This document shows positions 34,754 through 43,542 of a stretch of 64,000 nucleotides of DNA, piece by piece. A model generated the notes under the pieces. The model was not told the DNA's origin. It was given only the letters and a program-made list of their open reading frames with translations, and did no database searches. Each line of letters begins with the position of its first letter. Position 1 is the stretch's first letter. Both the position numbers and the translations under genes were made by a program. Source of the stretch: Streptomyces sp. JHA26 (GTDB lineage: Bacteria > Actinomycetota > Actinomycetes > Streptomycetales > Streptomycetaceae); the NCBI RefSeq assembly GCF_002005565.1, contig NZ_BDJC01000019.1:1-64000 (forward strand), read 5' to 3'.

Positions 34754-35845
34754 ATGAGCGATCGCACGGTGCTGCACGTGAAGGGGCGGGTGCTCGTCGG
34801 CCCGGAGGACGTCCGCGACGAGCTGTGGGTCGTCGACGGCCGGATCTCGTACGACCGTCCCGCCGGGACCGGCGACGTCCGCACCGTCGAGGGGTGGGCG
34901 CTGCCCGGGCTGGTCGACGCGCACTGCCACGTCGGACTCGACCAGCACGGCGCCGTGCCCGAGGACGTCGCCGAGAAGCAGGCGCTGACCGACCGCGACG
35001 CGGGCACCCTGCTGATCCGCGACGCGGGCTCCCCCTCCGACACCCGCTGGATCGACGACCGCGACGACCTCCCGAAGATCGTCCGCGCGGGCCGGCACAT
35101 CGCCCGCACCCGCCGCTACATCCGCAACTACGCCTGGGAGGTCGAGCCCGAGGACCTCGTCGCGTACGTCGCCCAGGAGGCCCGGCGCGGCGACGGCTGG
35201 GTGAAGCTGGTCGGCGACTGGATCGACCGCGACCTCGGCGACCTGTCCGCCTGCTGGCCGCGCGGCGCCGTCGAGGCGGCCATCGCCGAGGCCCACCGCC
35301 TGGGCGCCCGCGTCACCGCGCACTGCTTCGCCGAGGACTCGCTGCGCGACCTGGTCGAGGCCGGCATCGACTGCGTCGAGCACGCGACCGGCCTGACGGA
35401 CGACACGATCCCGCTCTTCGCCGAGCGGGGCGTGGCCATCGTGCCCACCCTGGTCAACATCGCCACGTTCCCCGCGCTGGCCGACGGCGGCGAGGCCCGG
35501 TTCCCGCGCTGGTCGGACCACATGCGCCGGCTGCACGCCCGCCGCTACGACACCGTCCGGAACGCCTACGACGCCGGGGTCCCGGTCTTCGTCGGCACCG
35601 ACGCGGGCGGTGCCCTGGCCCACGGCCTGGCGGCGGCGGAGGTCGCCGAACTGGTCACCGCCGGCATCCCGCCCGTCGAGGCCCTGGCCGCGACCACCTG
35701 GGCCGCCCGGCGCTGGCTCGGCCGGCCCGGCCTCGACGAGGGCGCGCCGGCGGACCTGGTGGTGTACGACGAGGACCCGCGCGCGGACGTGCGCGTGCTC
35801 GGCGCTCCGCGCCGGGTGGTGCTGAACGGACGGGTCGTCGGGTAG
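34754..35845 (+). CDS. Amidohydrolase family metal-dependent hydrolase
   Basis: The 363-residue enzyme has a composite N- and C-terminal beta-sandwich and a metal-binding TIM barrel. Ligands are visible in GLVDAHCHVGLD (HxH), a probable bridging Lys region DGWVKLVGDW, VTAHCFAED, CVEHATGL and FVGTDAGG (final Asp). This is the imidazolonepropionase/prolidase-like amidohydrolase subgroup. The substrate is unknown, likely a cyclic amide or dipeptide. ATG 34754 is chosen over an in-frame GTG nine bases earlier. Confidence 0.88.
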   Translation: MSDRTVLHVKGRVLVGPEDVRDELWVVDGRISYDRPAGTGDVRTVEGWALPGLVDAHCHVGLDQHGAVPEDVAEKQALTDRDAGTLLIRDAGSPSDTRWIDDRDDLPKIVRAGRHIARTRRYIRNYAWEVEPEDLVAYVAQEARRGDGWVKLVGDWIDRDLGDLSACWPRGAVEAAIAEAHRLGARVTAHCFAEDSLRDLVEAGIDCVEHATGLTDDTIPLFAERGVAIVPTLVNIATFPALADGGEARFPRWSDHMRRLHARRYDTVRNAYDAGVPVFVGTDAGGALAHGLAAAEVAELVTAGIPPVEALAATTWAARRWLGRPGLDEGAPADLVVYDEDPRADVRVLGAPRRVVLNGRVVG

Positions 35846-36032
35846 CCGACACGGGTGAGGCCGGGGAACAGGCGTGCCGGAGTATTCGAAAAGTTTCGCG
35901 CAAACCCCACGAAGGGGTGAAGTGGCCCTGGATCGCTGACGGTCGGGCCCGGACGGGGGACATCCTTTCCGGGTCCCGAGCACGTCGCTCATGCGTGTTC
36001 CGCACGCATGTCTTTCTGGGGGTCCCACCACC
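35846..36032 (+). promoter_or_regulatory. Leader region of the LAETG protein gene
   Basis: The 187-bp gap contains CGAAAAGTTTCG at 35887-35898, an inverted repeat of a kind seen before some Streptomyces exoenzyme genes. It also has a small ACCCC/GGGGT hairpin, and a perfect 8-bp hairpin CATGCGTG-loop-CACGCATG at 35990-36010 followed at once by TCTTTCT. The last looks like an intrinsic terminator or attenuator just before the start codon. Confidence 0.5.
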
Positions 36033-36965
36033 GTGAACGGCACCACCTTCCGCATGCCCGCACGCCGCCTCGTCACCGTCACGGCGGCCACGGCCCTGGC
36101 CGCCGGGCCCGCCGTCCTGGCCGGCGCGGGTACCGCCCACGCGACCGACGACCACGGCCGCGCGAGCGCCTCGGTCCTGCGCACCGACCTCGACGTCTCC
36201 CTGCTCGAGAAGACCGTGGACGTCCCGCTCACGGTCACCCTCAACGAGGTCCGGGCGCCCGAGAGCGCCCGGAAGACCGCGCTCACCGCCCGGCTGGACG
36301 GCGTCGACGGCGGCAGGCCCTTCAGCGTCCTGCGCGCCGACGTGGCCGACGCGCAGGCGACGACGACCGCGGACAGGGCGGAGGGCCGCACCGACCTGGC
36401 CCGGGCCAGGATCCACGTCCCCGGCCTGCCGCTGCTGTCGGTCGTCGAGATCGGGCAGGTCACCTCCACGGCGACCTGCGAGGCGGGGAAGAAGCCCGTC
36501 GCCTCCTCGAACCTGCTGGGCGCGGTCACGGTCCTCGGCAAGAAGGTCACGCTGACCACCGGCGGCACGACGGACGTGAAGGTGCCCGGGGTCGGCGAGG
36601 TACGGCTCGACCTGTCGAGGACGGAGACCACCTCGCGCACGGCCGCCGCGACCGCGCTCGCACTCACGGTGCACGTCGACCCGCTCGACCTGGGCGTGGC
36701 CGAGGTCGACGGCACCCTGACCCTGGCGAGCGCCACCTGCGAGGCGCCGGCGGCTCCGCCGGCCGAGGCCGCGCAGCCCCCGGCGAAGGCGGAGGAACCG
36801 TCCGCCGGACCGGCCGCGGACGTGAAACCCCAGGGCGCCCCCGCCAAGGCCGACCTGGCCGAGACCGGCGGCAGCTCGACCACCCCGTACCTCGCGGCCG
36901 GCGCCGTGGCGCTGGTCCTGGCGGGCGGCGGGGCCCTGGTCGTGGCACGCCGCAGGCGGGGCTGA
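36033..36965 (+). CDS. SCO1860-family LAETG-anchored surface protein
   Basis: This 310-residue secreted protein (GTG 36033; ATG 36054 also possible) has a signal peptide cleaved near AHA-TDD. A beta-rich body of about 210 residues includes one Cys pair (TSTATCEAG and ASATCEAP), then an Ala/Pro/Glu linker. The sortase motif LAETG is followed by a hydrophobic helix and RRRRG tail. Class E sortases attach such proteins to peptidoglycan in Streptomyces. The body has no recognised catalytic motif. Confidence 0.9.
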   Translation: MNGTTFRMPARRLVTVTAATALAAGPAVLAGAGTAHATDDHGRASASVLRTDLDVSLLEKTVDVPLTVTLNEVRAPESARKTALTARLDGVDGGRPFSVLRADVADAQATTTADRAEGRTDLARARIHVPGLPLLSVVEIGQVTSTATCEAGKKPVASSNLLGAVTVLGKKVTLTTGGTTDVKVPGVGEVRLDLSRTETTSRTAAATALALTVHVDPLDLGVAEVDGTLTLASATCEAPAAPPAEAAQPPAKAEEPSAGPAADVKPQGAPAKADLAETGGSSTTPYLAAGAVALVLAGGGALVVARRRRG

Positions 36966-37120
36966 CCGAGGGACGGACGGCGACGGGGCACCGCGCGGCG
37001 CACGAACCGGACGGGGGAGGAACCGGGACGGGGGCCCGGGGGAGAACCGGCTGCCCGGAGCACGTGACCGTCCCGTTCCGCCGGGCCCGGACGGGTGCCG
37101 CCGGGCCCGGGTCCTCCGCC

Positions 37121-38203
37121 TCAGACGGCCGGCGCCCGCACCGCCCGTTCCAGCGCCGCCAGGAAGCCGTCCGTCGTGGCCCGGTCCCGCACCGCGAGCC
37201 GCAGCCACTCCCCGCCCAGCCCCGGGAACGTGTCCCCGCGCCGGACCGCGTACCCGAGGTCCCGCAGCCGGCACCGCACGGTCGCCGCGTCCGGCAGCCG
37301 GACCAGGACGAAGGGGCCCTCGGGAGGCTCGGTGACCCGGAGTCCGGCGGGAGCGAACCGCCGTAGCCCGGCGACGAGACGTTCCCGGTCCGCGGCGACG
37401 CGGTGGGCGGCGTGAGCCGCCTCCGCCAGCGCGCGCGGCGCCACGCACGCCTCGGCCGCCACCAGCGCGGGCGTCGACACGGGCCACAGCGGCTGGGCGC
37501 GCTCCAGGCCCGCGATCACGTCCGGGGCCGCCAGCACGTACCCGATGCGCAGGCCCGCCAGCCCCCACGTCTTGGTGAGGCTGCGCAGCACGACCAGCCC
37601 GGGCACGTCCGTCCGCCCGGCCAGCGCCTCCCGCTCACCCGGCACCGCGTCCATGAACGCCTCGTCCACGACCAACGTCCGCCCGGGACGGGCGAGTTCC
37701 ACGATCGCGTCCGCCGGGTGCAGCACCGACGTCGGGTTCGTCGGGTTGCCGATCACCACCAGGTCGGCGTCCTCCGGGACGGCCGCCGGGTCCAGCCGGA
37801 AGCCGTCCGCCTCCCGCAGCAGCACCCGGCCGACCGTGTGCCCCGCGTCCCGCAGCGCCGCCTCCGGCTCCGTGAACTGCGGGTGCACCACCACCGGCCG
37901 GCGCACCTCCAGCGCCCGCGCCAGCAGCACGAACGCCTCCGCCGCGCCCGCCGTCAGCAGCACCCGCTCCACCGGCAGCCCGTGCCGCGCCGCCACCGCC
38001 GCCCGCGCGGCCCGCCCGTCCGGGTAGGCCGCGAGGGAGCCGAGCGAGGCGGCCACGTGCTCGCGCAGCCACGCCGGGGGCGTGTCCGCGCGGACGTTCA
38101 CCGCCAGGTCCACCAGCGTGGAGCCGTCGTCCCGGACCTCCACGTCCCCGTGGTGCCGCAGATCGTGCCCGGCCTCAGTGCGCATGGGAGTGTGCGTGTC
38201 CAT
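37121..38203 (-). CDS. cobC: Cobalamin-pathway PLP aminotransferase (threonine-phosphate decarboxylase-like)
   Basis: The 360-residue class I/II PLP enzyme has the Rv2231c/CobC pattern: HHGDVEVRDDGSTLVDLAVNVRADTPP at the start, VIGNPTNPTSVL, VDEAFMD, and the Schiff-base Lys in LRSLTKTWGLAGLRIGY. In cobalamin synthesis this fold makes the (R)-1-amino-2-propanol phosphate side chain. Here it ends the cobM-to-cobC run and its start overlaps the cbiX 3' end by 29 bp. A histidinol-phosphate transaminase-like role is the alternative. Confidence 0.85.
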   Translation of the reverse strand: MDTHTPMRTEAGHDLRHHGDVEVRDDGSTLVDLAVNVRADTPPAWLREHVAASLGSLAAYPDGRAARAAVAARHGLPVERVLLTAGAAEAFVLLARALEVRRPVVVHPQFTEPEAALRDAGHTVGRVLLREADGFRLDPAAVPEDADLVVIGNPTNPTSVLHPADAIVELARPGRTLVVDEAFMDAVPGEREALAGRTDVPGLVVLRSLTKTWGLAGLRIGYVLAAPDVIAGLERAQPLWPVSTPALVAAEACVAPRALAEAAHAAHRVAADRERLVAGLRRFAPAGLRVTEPPEGPFVLVRLPDAATVRCRLRDLGYAVRRGDTFPGLGGEWLRLAVRDRATTDGFLAALERAVRAPAV

Positions 38204-39092
38204 GCCCGTGAGGGTGCCCGTGGTGGTGGTGACCGTCGTCGTCGGGGTGGAAGTGCGGCTGCTGCGGCAGCCCCACCTTGTCCTCGAAGCCGGGCAGCGC
38301 GATCCGGTACACGCAGCTGTCGCAGTTCATCCGCAGATCGCCCTTCACCGCCTCCTCGTACCGCTCCCACACCAGGTCCAGCAGCTCCGGTTCGGGCCCG
38401 ATGACGTCCGCCGACCGCACCTGCGTCTCCGGGTGCGCGGCGGCCCATTCCTCGGTCTGCCGCCGGACCCGGTCCGGGAGGATGCCGGTGAACAGGAAGT
38501 ACGGCAGGACCACGATCCGCCCGGCGCCCAGCCGCGCGCACCGGTCCAGGCCGCCCGGCACGTCCGGCTGCGCCAGCGACACGAACGCGGTCTCCACACC
38601 GGCGTAGCCGCGGCCCTCCCACAGCAGCCGCGCCGCCTTGAACACCTCGGCGTTGGCGTCCGGGTCCGTCGAGCCCCGCCCCACCAGCAGCACGGTCACC
38701 TCGGAGGGGTCCCAGGACGGGTCGACGGCCTGGGCCAGCCGCCGTTCCAGCACCCGCAGCAGCGACGGGTGCGGGCCCAGCGGGCGCCCGTAGGTGTACG
38801 AGATGCCGGGGTGGCGCTCCTTCTCGCGGGACAGCGCCGCCGGGATGTCGCCCTTGGCGTGCCCGGCGGACACCAGCATCAGCGGCACCGCGGCGAACCG
38901 GCGTACGCCCCGCTCCACCAGCTCGGCGACCGCCTCGCCCAGCGGTGGCGGGGACAGCTCGATGAAGCCGCCCGCGACGGGCAGTTCGGGGTGGCGGCGG
39001 CCCAGCTCGCGCACGAAGTCGCGGAACGCCTCCGCTCCGGCGTCGTCCCGGGTGCCGTGGCCGGCGATGAGCAGGGCGGGCGGGGTGGTCAC
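38175..39092 (-). CDS. cbiX: CbiX-type sirohydrochlorin chelatase with His-rich tail
   Basis: The 305-residue protein has two tandem chelatase halves, beginning ALLIAGHGTRDDAGAEAF (catalytic His) and VTVLLVGRGSTDPDAN. A CDSCVYR motif near residue 262, reminiscent of Fe-S ligands in long CbiX proteins, is followed by a tail of about 20 residues rich in His and Gly. It inserts cobalt, or iron, into sirohydrochlorin. GTG 39092 overlaps the cobH stop. A chelatase of the early-insertion pathway alongside CobN of the late pathway is notable. Confidence 0.87.
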   Translation of the reverse strand: MTTPPALLIAGHGTRDDAGAEAFRDFVRELGRRHPELPVAGGFIELSPPPLGEAVAELVERGVRRFAAVPLMLVSAGHAKGDIPAALSREKERHPGISYTYGRPLGPHPSLLRVLERRLAQAVDPSWDPSEVTVLLVGRGSTDPDANAEVFKAARLLWEGRGYAGVETAFVSLAQPDVPGGLDRCARLGAGRIVVLPYFLFTGILPDRVRRQTEEWAAAHPETQVRSADVIGPEPELLDLVWERYEEAVKGDLRMNCDSCVYRIALPGFEDKVGLPQQPHFHPDDDGHHHHGHPHGHGHAHSHAH

Positions 39093-39673
39093 AGGGTCTC
39101 CTCGGAAATCGGGTGGTACAGCAGGGCGTTGAGCGCGGCGGCGGCCACCGCCGACCCGCCCTTCTCGGACACGTTGCTCACGGCGGGCAGCCCGCTCTCG
39201 CGCAGCGCGGCCTTCGACTCGGCCGCCCCGACGAAACCGACGGGCAGCCCGACGACGAGCGCGGGGGAGGCGTCCAGCGTCAGCAGTTCCTCCAGCGCGG
39301 TCGGCGCGTTGCCGATCACCCACAGGGCGCCGGGCCCGACCTGCTCGTACGCCAGCCGGATGCCGTGGGCCGAGCGGGTCAGTCCCGGCCCGGCGACGGC
39401 GTCCCCCAGCCGGCAGACGGTCTCCCGCCGGGTGATGCCCGCGCCGACCATCTCGACGTCCACGACGACGGGCGCCCCGGCGTGCAGCGCCGCGTGCGCC
39501 CTCTCCAGCTCGCCCTCGTCCATGACGAGGTCGGTGGCGTACTCCAGGTCGGCGGCGGAATGGATGACCCGCTCCACCACCGACCGGGTCAGCGGCGGGA
39601 AGTGCGAGGTGTCCAGGCGGGCGCGCAGCCGCCGGTAGGACTCCTCCTCGATGGGATGGACCACACGGTTCAC
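39089..39673 (-). CDS. cobH: Precorrin-8X methylmutase
   Basis: The 194-residue protein moves the C-11 methyl to C-12, giving hydrogenobyrinic acid. Family segments are VHPIEEESYRRL at the start, VVERVIHSAADLEYATDL with the catalytic His, VVDVEMVGAGITRRET and VVGLPVGFVGAAESKAAL. GTG 39673 overlaps the cobJ stop; the stop overlaps the cbiX start. The N-terminus is slightly shorter than some homologues. Confidence 0.95.
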   Translation of the reverse strand: MNRVVHPIEEESYRRLRARLDTSHFPPLTRSVVERVIHSAADLEYATDLVMDEGELERAHAALHAGAPVVVDVEMVGAGITRRETVCRLGDAVAGPGLTRSAHGIRLAYEQVGPGALWVIGNAPTALEELLTLDASPALVVGLPVGFVGAAESKAALRESGLPAVSNVSEKGGSAVAAAALNALLYHPISEETL

Positions 39674-41352
39674 CGGGAGGCCTCCTGCCAGCGGTAGCCG
39701 CGCGGGGTGACCATGCGCCCCGCGATCTCGCGGGTCGCGGTGTTGCCCACCGTCACGACCGTCATCATGTCGACGCTCGCCGGGTCCAGCGCCGCCAGCG
39801 TGGTCAGGCGGCTGGACTCGTCGGCGCGGGAGGCGTTGCGCACGACACCGACCGGCGTCGTCGGCTCCCGGTGCCCGGCGAGGATCGCCAGCGCCTTCGG
39901 CAGCTGCCAGTCGCGGCCCCGGCTGCGCGGGTTGTAGAACGTCACGACGAGGTCCGCCTCGGCCGCCGCCCGCACCCGCCGTTCGATGACCTCCCACGGC
40001 GTATGCAGGTCGGACAGGCTGATCGACACGTGGTCGTGGCCCAGCGGCGCGCCCAGGATCGCCCCGGCCGCCAGCGCCGCCGTCACGCCCGGCACCCCGA
40101 CCACGTCGATGTCGTCGGACGCCTCGGCCAGCGCCGGCGACGCCATGGCGTACACGCCCGCGTCCCCGCTGCCGATCAGTGCCACCGCCTGCCCGCGCCG
40201 GGCCTCGGCGACGGCCGTCCGCGCCCGCTCCTCCTCCGCCCCGAGCCCCGACTCCAGGATCCGGGTGCCGGGCCGCAGCAGATCGCGGATCTGGTCCACG
40301 TACTGGTCCAGCCCGACCAGCACGGACGCCCGCCGCAGCTCCGCCAGCGCCCGCGGCGTCAGCAGGTCCCGGGCGCCCGGCCCGAGCCCGACCACCGCGA
40401 GCCGCCCGCGCCCCGGGCGCCGTACGACGGCACAGGTCGCCATGGCCGGAACGGCCTCGGACCTGCGCTTGGGAACGAGCAGTTCGCCCCCGCCCACCAG
40501 CGCCGCCGCCTCCGCGACCGACGGGGTGCCGACGGCCGCGAGCGGGGCCTCGGAGGGGTTGGGCACCTCGACGCCCGCGAGCTCCCCGGCGGGGTACGTC
40601 ACCAGCGGCACCCCGAGGCGCTCGGCCGCGCCGACGATGCCGGGCTCCCCGGCCTTGGCGTCCACGGTGGCCAGCTCGGCGACCGACGCCGCCGACAGCC
40701 CGGCGTCCCGCAGCGCCGCCTCCACCAGCCCCAGCACCTCGTCCACCGGCGCCCCCCTGGAGGCACCGACGCCGACGACCAGAGACGGCGGACGCAGCAC
40801 GACCTCACGCTCGGCCGGCTCCACCAGACGGTCCGTCAGCCGCACCGCGTACGCCCCCTCGGCGGCGAGCGGCAGCGGCGGCAGCGGCCAGGCCACCTCG
40901 GCCCGCAGCGCCACCGGCTCCCCGTCCAGCAGGGCCCGCGAGACCCCGGCGACGTCGCCCTCGACGGGCAGCCCCAGCGTGTCCAGGCCCGGCAGGCCCA
41001 CCGCGTCGGTCGCCGTCGTCACCACCGGCTCGGCGCCCAGCACCCCGCCCACCGCGCGGGCGAGCTCGTTGGCGCCGCCGCCGTGCCCGCCGACCAGCGA
41101 CACGGCGAACCGTCCGCCCTCGTCGACGCACACCACACCCGGGTCGGTCCGCTTGTCGTCCAGCAGCGGTGCCACGAGCCGGACCACGGCACCCGTGGCC
41201 AGGAAGCACACGAGCTGCTCGCACTCGGCGAACGCGGCCCGCACGGCGTCCGCGACGGGACCCCCGTACACGCGCGTGCGGTCCGGCCACGCCGCGGCCA
41301 GCCGGTCCCGCGCCACAGCCCCCGCCGCGGTGGCGGAAATGAGGCCGATCAC
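39670..41352 (-). CDS. cobJ: Fused CbiG-like protein and precorrin-3B C17-methyltransferase
   Basis: The 560-residue fusion starts at a GTG overlapping cobL. Residues 1 to about 300 are CbiG-like: VIGLISATAAGAVARDRLAAAWPD, ATGAVVRLVAPLLDDKRTDPGVVCVDE, SLVGGHGGGANELA and VGVGASRGAP. From about residue 318 it is a SAM uroporphyrin methyltransferase of the CobJ/CbiH type: LAVVGLGPGARDLLTPRA, IGSGDAGVYAMASPALAE, YNPRSRGRDWQLPKALAIL and TVVTVGNTATREIAGRMVTPRGY. It carries out ring contraction and C-17 methylation. CbiG normally opens the lactone ring. Confidence 0.93.
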   Translation of the reverse strand: MIGLISATAAGAVARDRLAAAWPDRTRVYGGPVADAVRAAFAECEQLVCFLATGAVVRLVAPLLDDKRTDPGVVCVDEGGRFAVSLVGGHGGGANELARAVGGVLGAEPVVTTATDAVGLPGLDTLGLPVEGDVAGVSRALLDGEPVALRAEVAWPLPPLPLAAEGAYAVRLTDRLVEPAEREVVLRPPSLVVGVGASRGAPVDEVLGLVEAALRDAGLSAASVAELATVDAKAGEPGIVGAAERLGVPLVTYPAGELAGVEVPNPSEAPLAAVGTPSVAEAAALVGGGELLVPKRRSEAVPAMATCAVVRRPGRGRLAVVGLGPGARDLLTPRALAELRRASVLVGLDQYVDQIRDLLRPGTRILESGLGAEEERARTAVAEARRGQAVALIGSGDAGVYAMASPALAEASDDIDVVGVPGVTAALAAGAILGAPLGHDHVSISLSDLHTPWEVIERRVRAAAEADLVVTFYNPRSRGRDWQLPKALAILAGHREPTTPVGVVRNASRADESSRLTTLAALDPASVDMMTVVTVGNTATREIAGRMVTPRGYRWQEASR

Positions 41353-42593
41353 TGGGCCCCTCCTTCTTCGGTTTCTCCGGTACGGCTGCCGGGCCTGACG
41401 CCCCACAGCAGGAAAACGGGATTGGTCGCCGCCAGCCGCGTCACGTCCCCCGGCAGCGGCGCGAGCCGCGACGACTGCAGCAGCACCCCGTCGCACTCCA
41501 GCCCCGCGTCGAGCAGCGCCGCGCGGGCCGCGGGCACCCGGTCCAGCGCGGCCATCGCGACGACCACGGACCGCCGGGCGCGCCGCGCGCAGGCCGAGAC
41601 GACCGCGGGCAGCTCGCGCCCGCCGCCGCCGACGAACACGGCGTCGGGATCGTCCAGATCCGACAGCACCGCGGGCGCCGCGCCGTGCACCACCCGGACG
41701 TCGACCCCGTGCGCGGCGGCGTTGGCGCGCACGCGCCCGACCCCGTCCGGCGCCTTCTCCACGGCGACGACCGCGGCGCCGAGCCGCGCGCACTCCACGG
41801 CCACGGACCCCGAGCCCGCGCCGACGTCCCACACCAGGTCGCCGGGGCGGGGTCCGAGACGGGCCAGCGCCAGCGCCCGCACCTCGAACTTGGTGATCAT
41901 CGAGTCGCGGTGGGCGAACGCGGCCTCGTCCAGCGCCCATCCGGCGGGCCCCGGCCGCGGCCCGGCCACCGAGCGCACCGGGCCCAGCGCCCGCGCCTCG
42001 TCCAGGCACAGCACCACGCTCACCGCCGCGCCCCAGTCCCGGGCGGCGGCCTCGACCGGCGTCACCCGCTCCAGCCGCTCCTCGTCCGAGCCGAGCGCGG
42101 AGGCGACGACCAGCACCCGCCCGTCCTGCGCGAGCGCGGCCCCCAGCTCCGCCGGACCCGCCCCCGGCCCCGTCAGCACGGCCACCTTCGGGTGGGCGCG
42201 GCACAGGTTCACCGCCGTCCGCAGGTCCCGCCCGTGCGCGCTGGCCACCACGGCGTCGTCCCACGGCAGCCCCACCCGCGCGAACGCGGCGGCCACCGAC
42301 GACACCCCGGGCCGCACGTCGAGCAGCCCCGGCCCGAACCGCTCGGCCAGCGCCCGCACGATCCCGAAGAACCCCGGGTCGCCGGAGGCCAGCACGAGCA
42401 CCGGCCGCTCCTTCGCGACGTACCGCGCGACCGTGTCCAGCGCCGGCGCCAACGCCCCCAGGACGACCCGCTCGGCGCCCTCGGGCAGCCGTACGGCGTC
42501 CAGGTGGCGCCGCCCGCCGACGACCAGCTCCGCGCCGTCGGCCACGTCCTCGGGCAGCGGGGACCCGGTCCCCGCCCCGACCACCGTGATCAC
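41349..42593 (-). CDS. cobL: Precorrin-6Y C5,15-methyltransferase (decarboxylating)
   Basis: The 414-residue two-domain enzyme has an N-terminal CbiE methyltransferase half (VITVVGAGTGSPLPEDVADGAELVVGG, VLASGDPGFFGIVRAL). The C-terminal CbiT half (FAHRDSMITKFEVRALALARLGPRPGDLVWDVGAGSGSVAVECAR) holds the second SAM site and decarboxylation. Start and stop overlap cobM and cobJ by four bases (GTGA). It adds methyls at C-5 and C-15. Confidence 0.95.
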   Translation of the reverse strand: MITVVGAGTGSPLPEDVADGAELVVGGRRHLDAVRLPEGAERVVLGALAPALDTVARYVAKERPVLVLASGDPGFFGIVRALAERFGPGLLDVRPGVSSVAAAFARVGLPWDDAVVASAHGRDLRTAVNLCRAHPKVAVLTGPGAGPAELGAALAQDGRVLVVASALGSDEERLERVTPVEAAARDWGAAVSVVLCLDEARALGPVRSVAGPRPGPAGWALDEAAFAHRDSMITKFEVRALALARLGPRPGDLVWDVGAGSGSVAVECARLGAAVVAVEKAPDGVGRVRANAAAHGVDVRVVHGAAPAVLSDLDDPDAVFVGGGGRELPAVVSACARRARRSVVVAMAALDRVPAARAALLDAGLECDGVLLQSSRLAPLPGDVTRLAATNPVFLLWGVRPGSRTGETEEGGAQ

Positions 42594-43456
42594 GTGCTCG
42601 CACCCCGCGCGCGCAGCTCCCTGCGGGCCTCGGGGTCGGCCCTGCGGTAGCCGTGGAAGTGCCCCGGGTGGTACAGGTGCGAGCGGGTGCCGTGCGCGTC
42701 GAGCGCCGGGCCGACCAGGAAGAGGGTGTGCTTCCAGAGCCTGTGCTCCTTGACGGTCTCCTCCAGCGTGCCGATCGTGCACCTCACGACCAGCTCCTCG
42801 GGCCAGGTCGCCTGGTAGGCGACGACGACCGGGGTGTCGGTCGGATAGCCGCCCTCCAGCAGCTCCCGCACCAGCTGTCCGCTGCGCGCCGCCGACAGGA
42901 AGACCGCCATGGTGGTGCCGTGCTTCGCGAACTCGCGGACCTCCTCCCCGGGCGGCATCGGCGTCTTGCCGCCGCCGAGCCGGGTCAGGACGACGGACTG
43001 CGCGACCTCCGGGATGGTCAGCTCCCGCTGCGCGAGCGCGGCGACCGCGGAGAAGGCGGAGACGCCGGGCACGACCTCGGTCGCGATGCCGATCTCCGCG
43101 CACCGGTCCAGCTGCTCCTGCGTACCGCCCCACAGGGCCGGGTCACCGGAGTGGATGCGGGCCACCCTCAGGCCGTTCTCCCGGGCCCGCCGGTAGACGG
43201 CGACCACGTCCTCCAGCGACATCGTCGCCGAGTCCAGGACCTCCGCGTCCTCCCGCGCGTGCTGGAGCACCTCCGCCTGCACCAGGCTCGCCGCCCAGAT
43301 CACCACGTCGGCCTCGGCGATGGCGCGGGCGGCGCGGAACGTCAGCAGATCGGCGGCGCCGGGACCGGCACCGACGAAGGTCACCTTGCCGGCACCGGCA
43401 CCGGCACCGGGGGCGGCATCGGCATCGGCACCGGGGGTGGGAGCCACGGGATCCAT
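42590..43456 (-). CDS. cobM: Precorrin-4 C11-methyltransferase
   Basis: The 288-residue SAM methyltransferase has VTFVGAGPGAADLLTFRAARAIAEADVVIWAASLV, RIHSGDPALWGGTQEQLDRC and VVAYQATWPEELVVRCTIGTL. The first 23 residues are an extra Ala/Gly/Asp extension. ATG 43456 has AGGAGAGG upstream. It is the first gene of the second cob run, 86 bp from the divergent ZIP gene. Confidence 0.95.
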   Translation of the reverse strand: MDPVAPTPGADADAAPGAGAGAGKVTFVGAGPGAADLLTFRAARAIAEADVVIWAASLVQAEVLQHAREDAEVLDSATMSLEDVVAVYRRARENGLRVARIHSGDPALWGGTQEQLDRCAEIGIATEVVPGVSAFSAVAALAQRELTIPEVAQSVVLTRLGGGKTPMPPGEEVREFAKHGTTMAVFLSAARSGQLVRELLEGGYPTDTPVVVAYQATWPEELVVRCTIGTLEETVKEHRLWKHTLFLVGPALDAHGTRSHLYHPGHFHGYRRADPEARRELRARGAST

Positions 43457-43542
43457 GGAAATCGGTCCTCTCCTACGCATATTTACTGCGGTTGCTGCTG
43501 TCGGACGCGCGTGAACGCGGGCTGATCGGATACGAAGGGCCC
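43457..43542. promoter_or_regulatory. Divergent promoter gap between cobM and the ZIP permease
   Basis: On the minus strand a TAAATAT lies about 30-38 bp before cobM and could be a -10 box. No B12 box, adenosylcobalamin aptamer, or recognisable Zur palindrome is visible in these 86 bp, so this cob run lacks the riboswitch that controls the other. Confidence 0.45.

Noticed and set aside
43457..43542. A second cobalamin riboswitch before cobM
   Set aside because: The 86-bp gap is too short for the aptamer and has none of the B12-box sequence.
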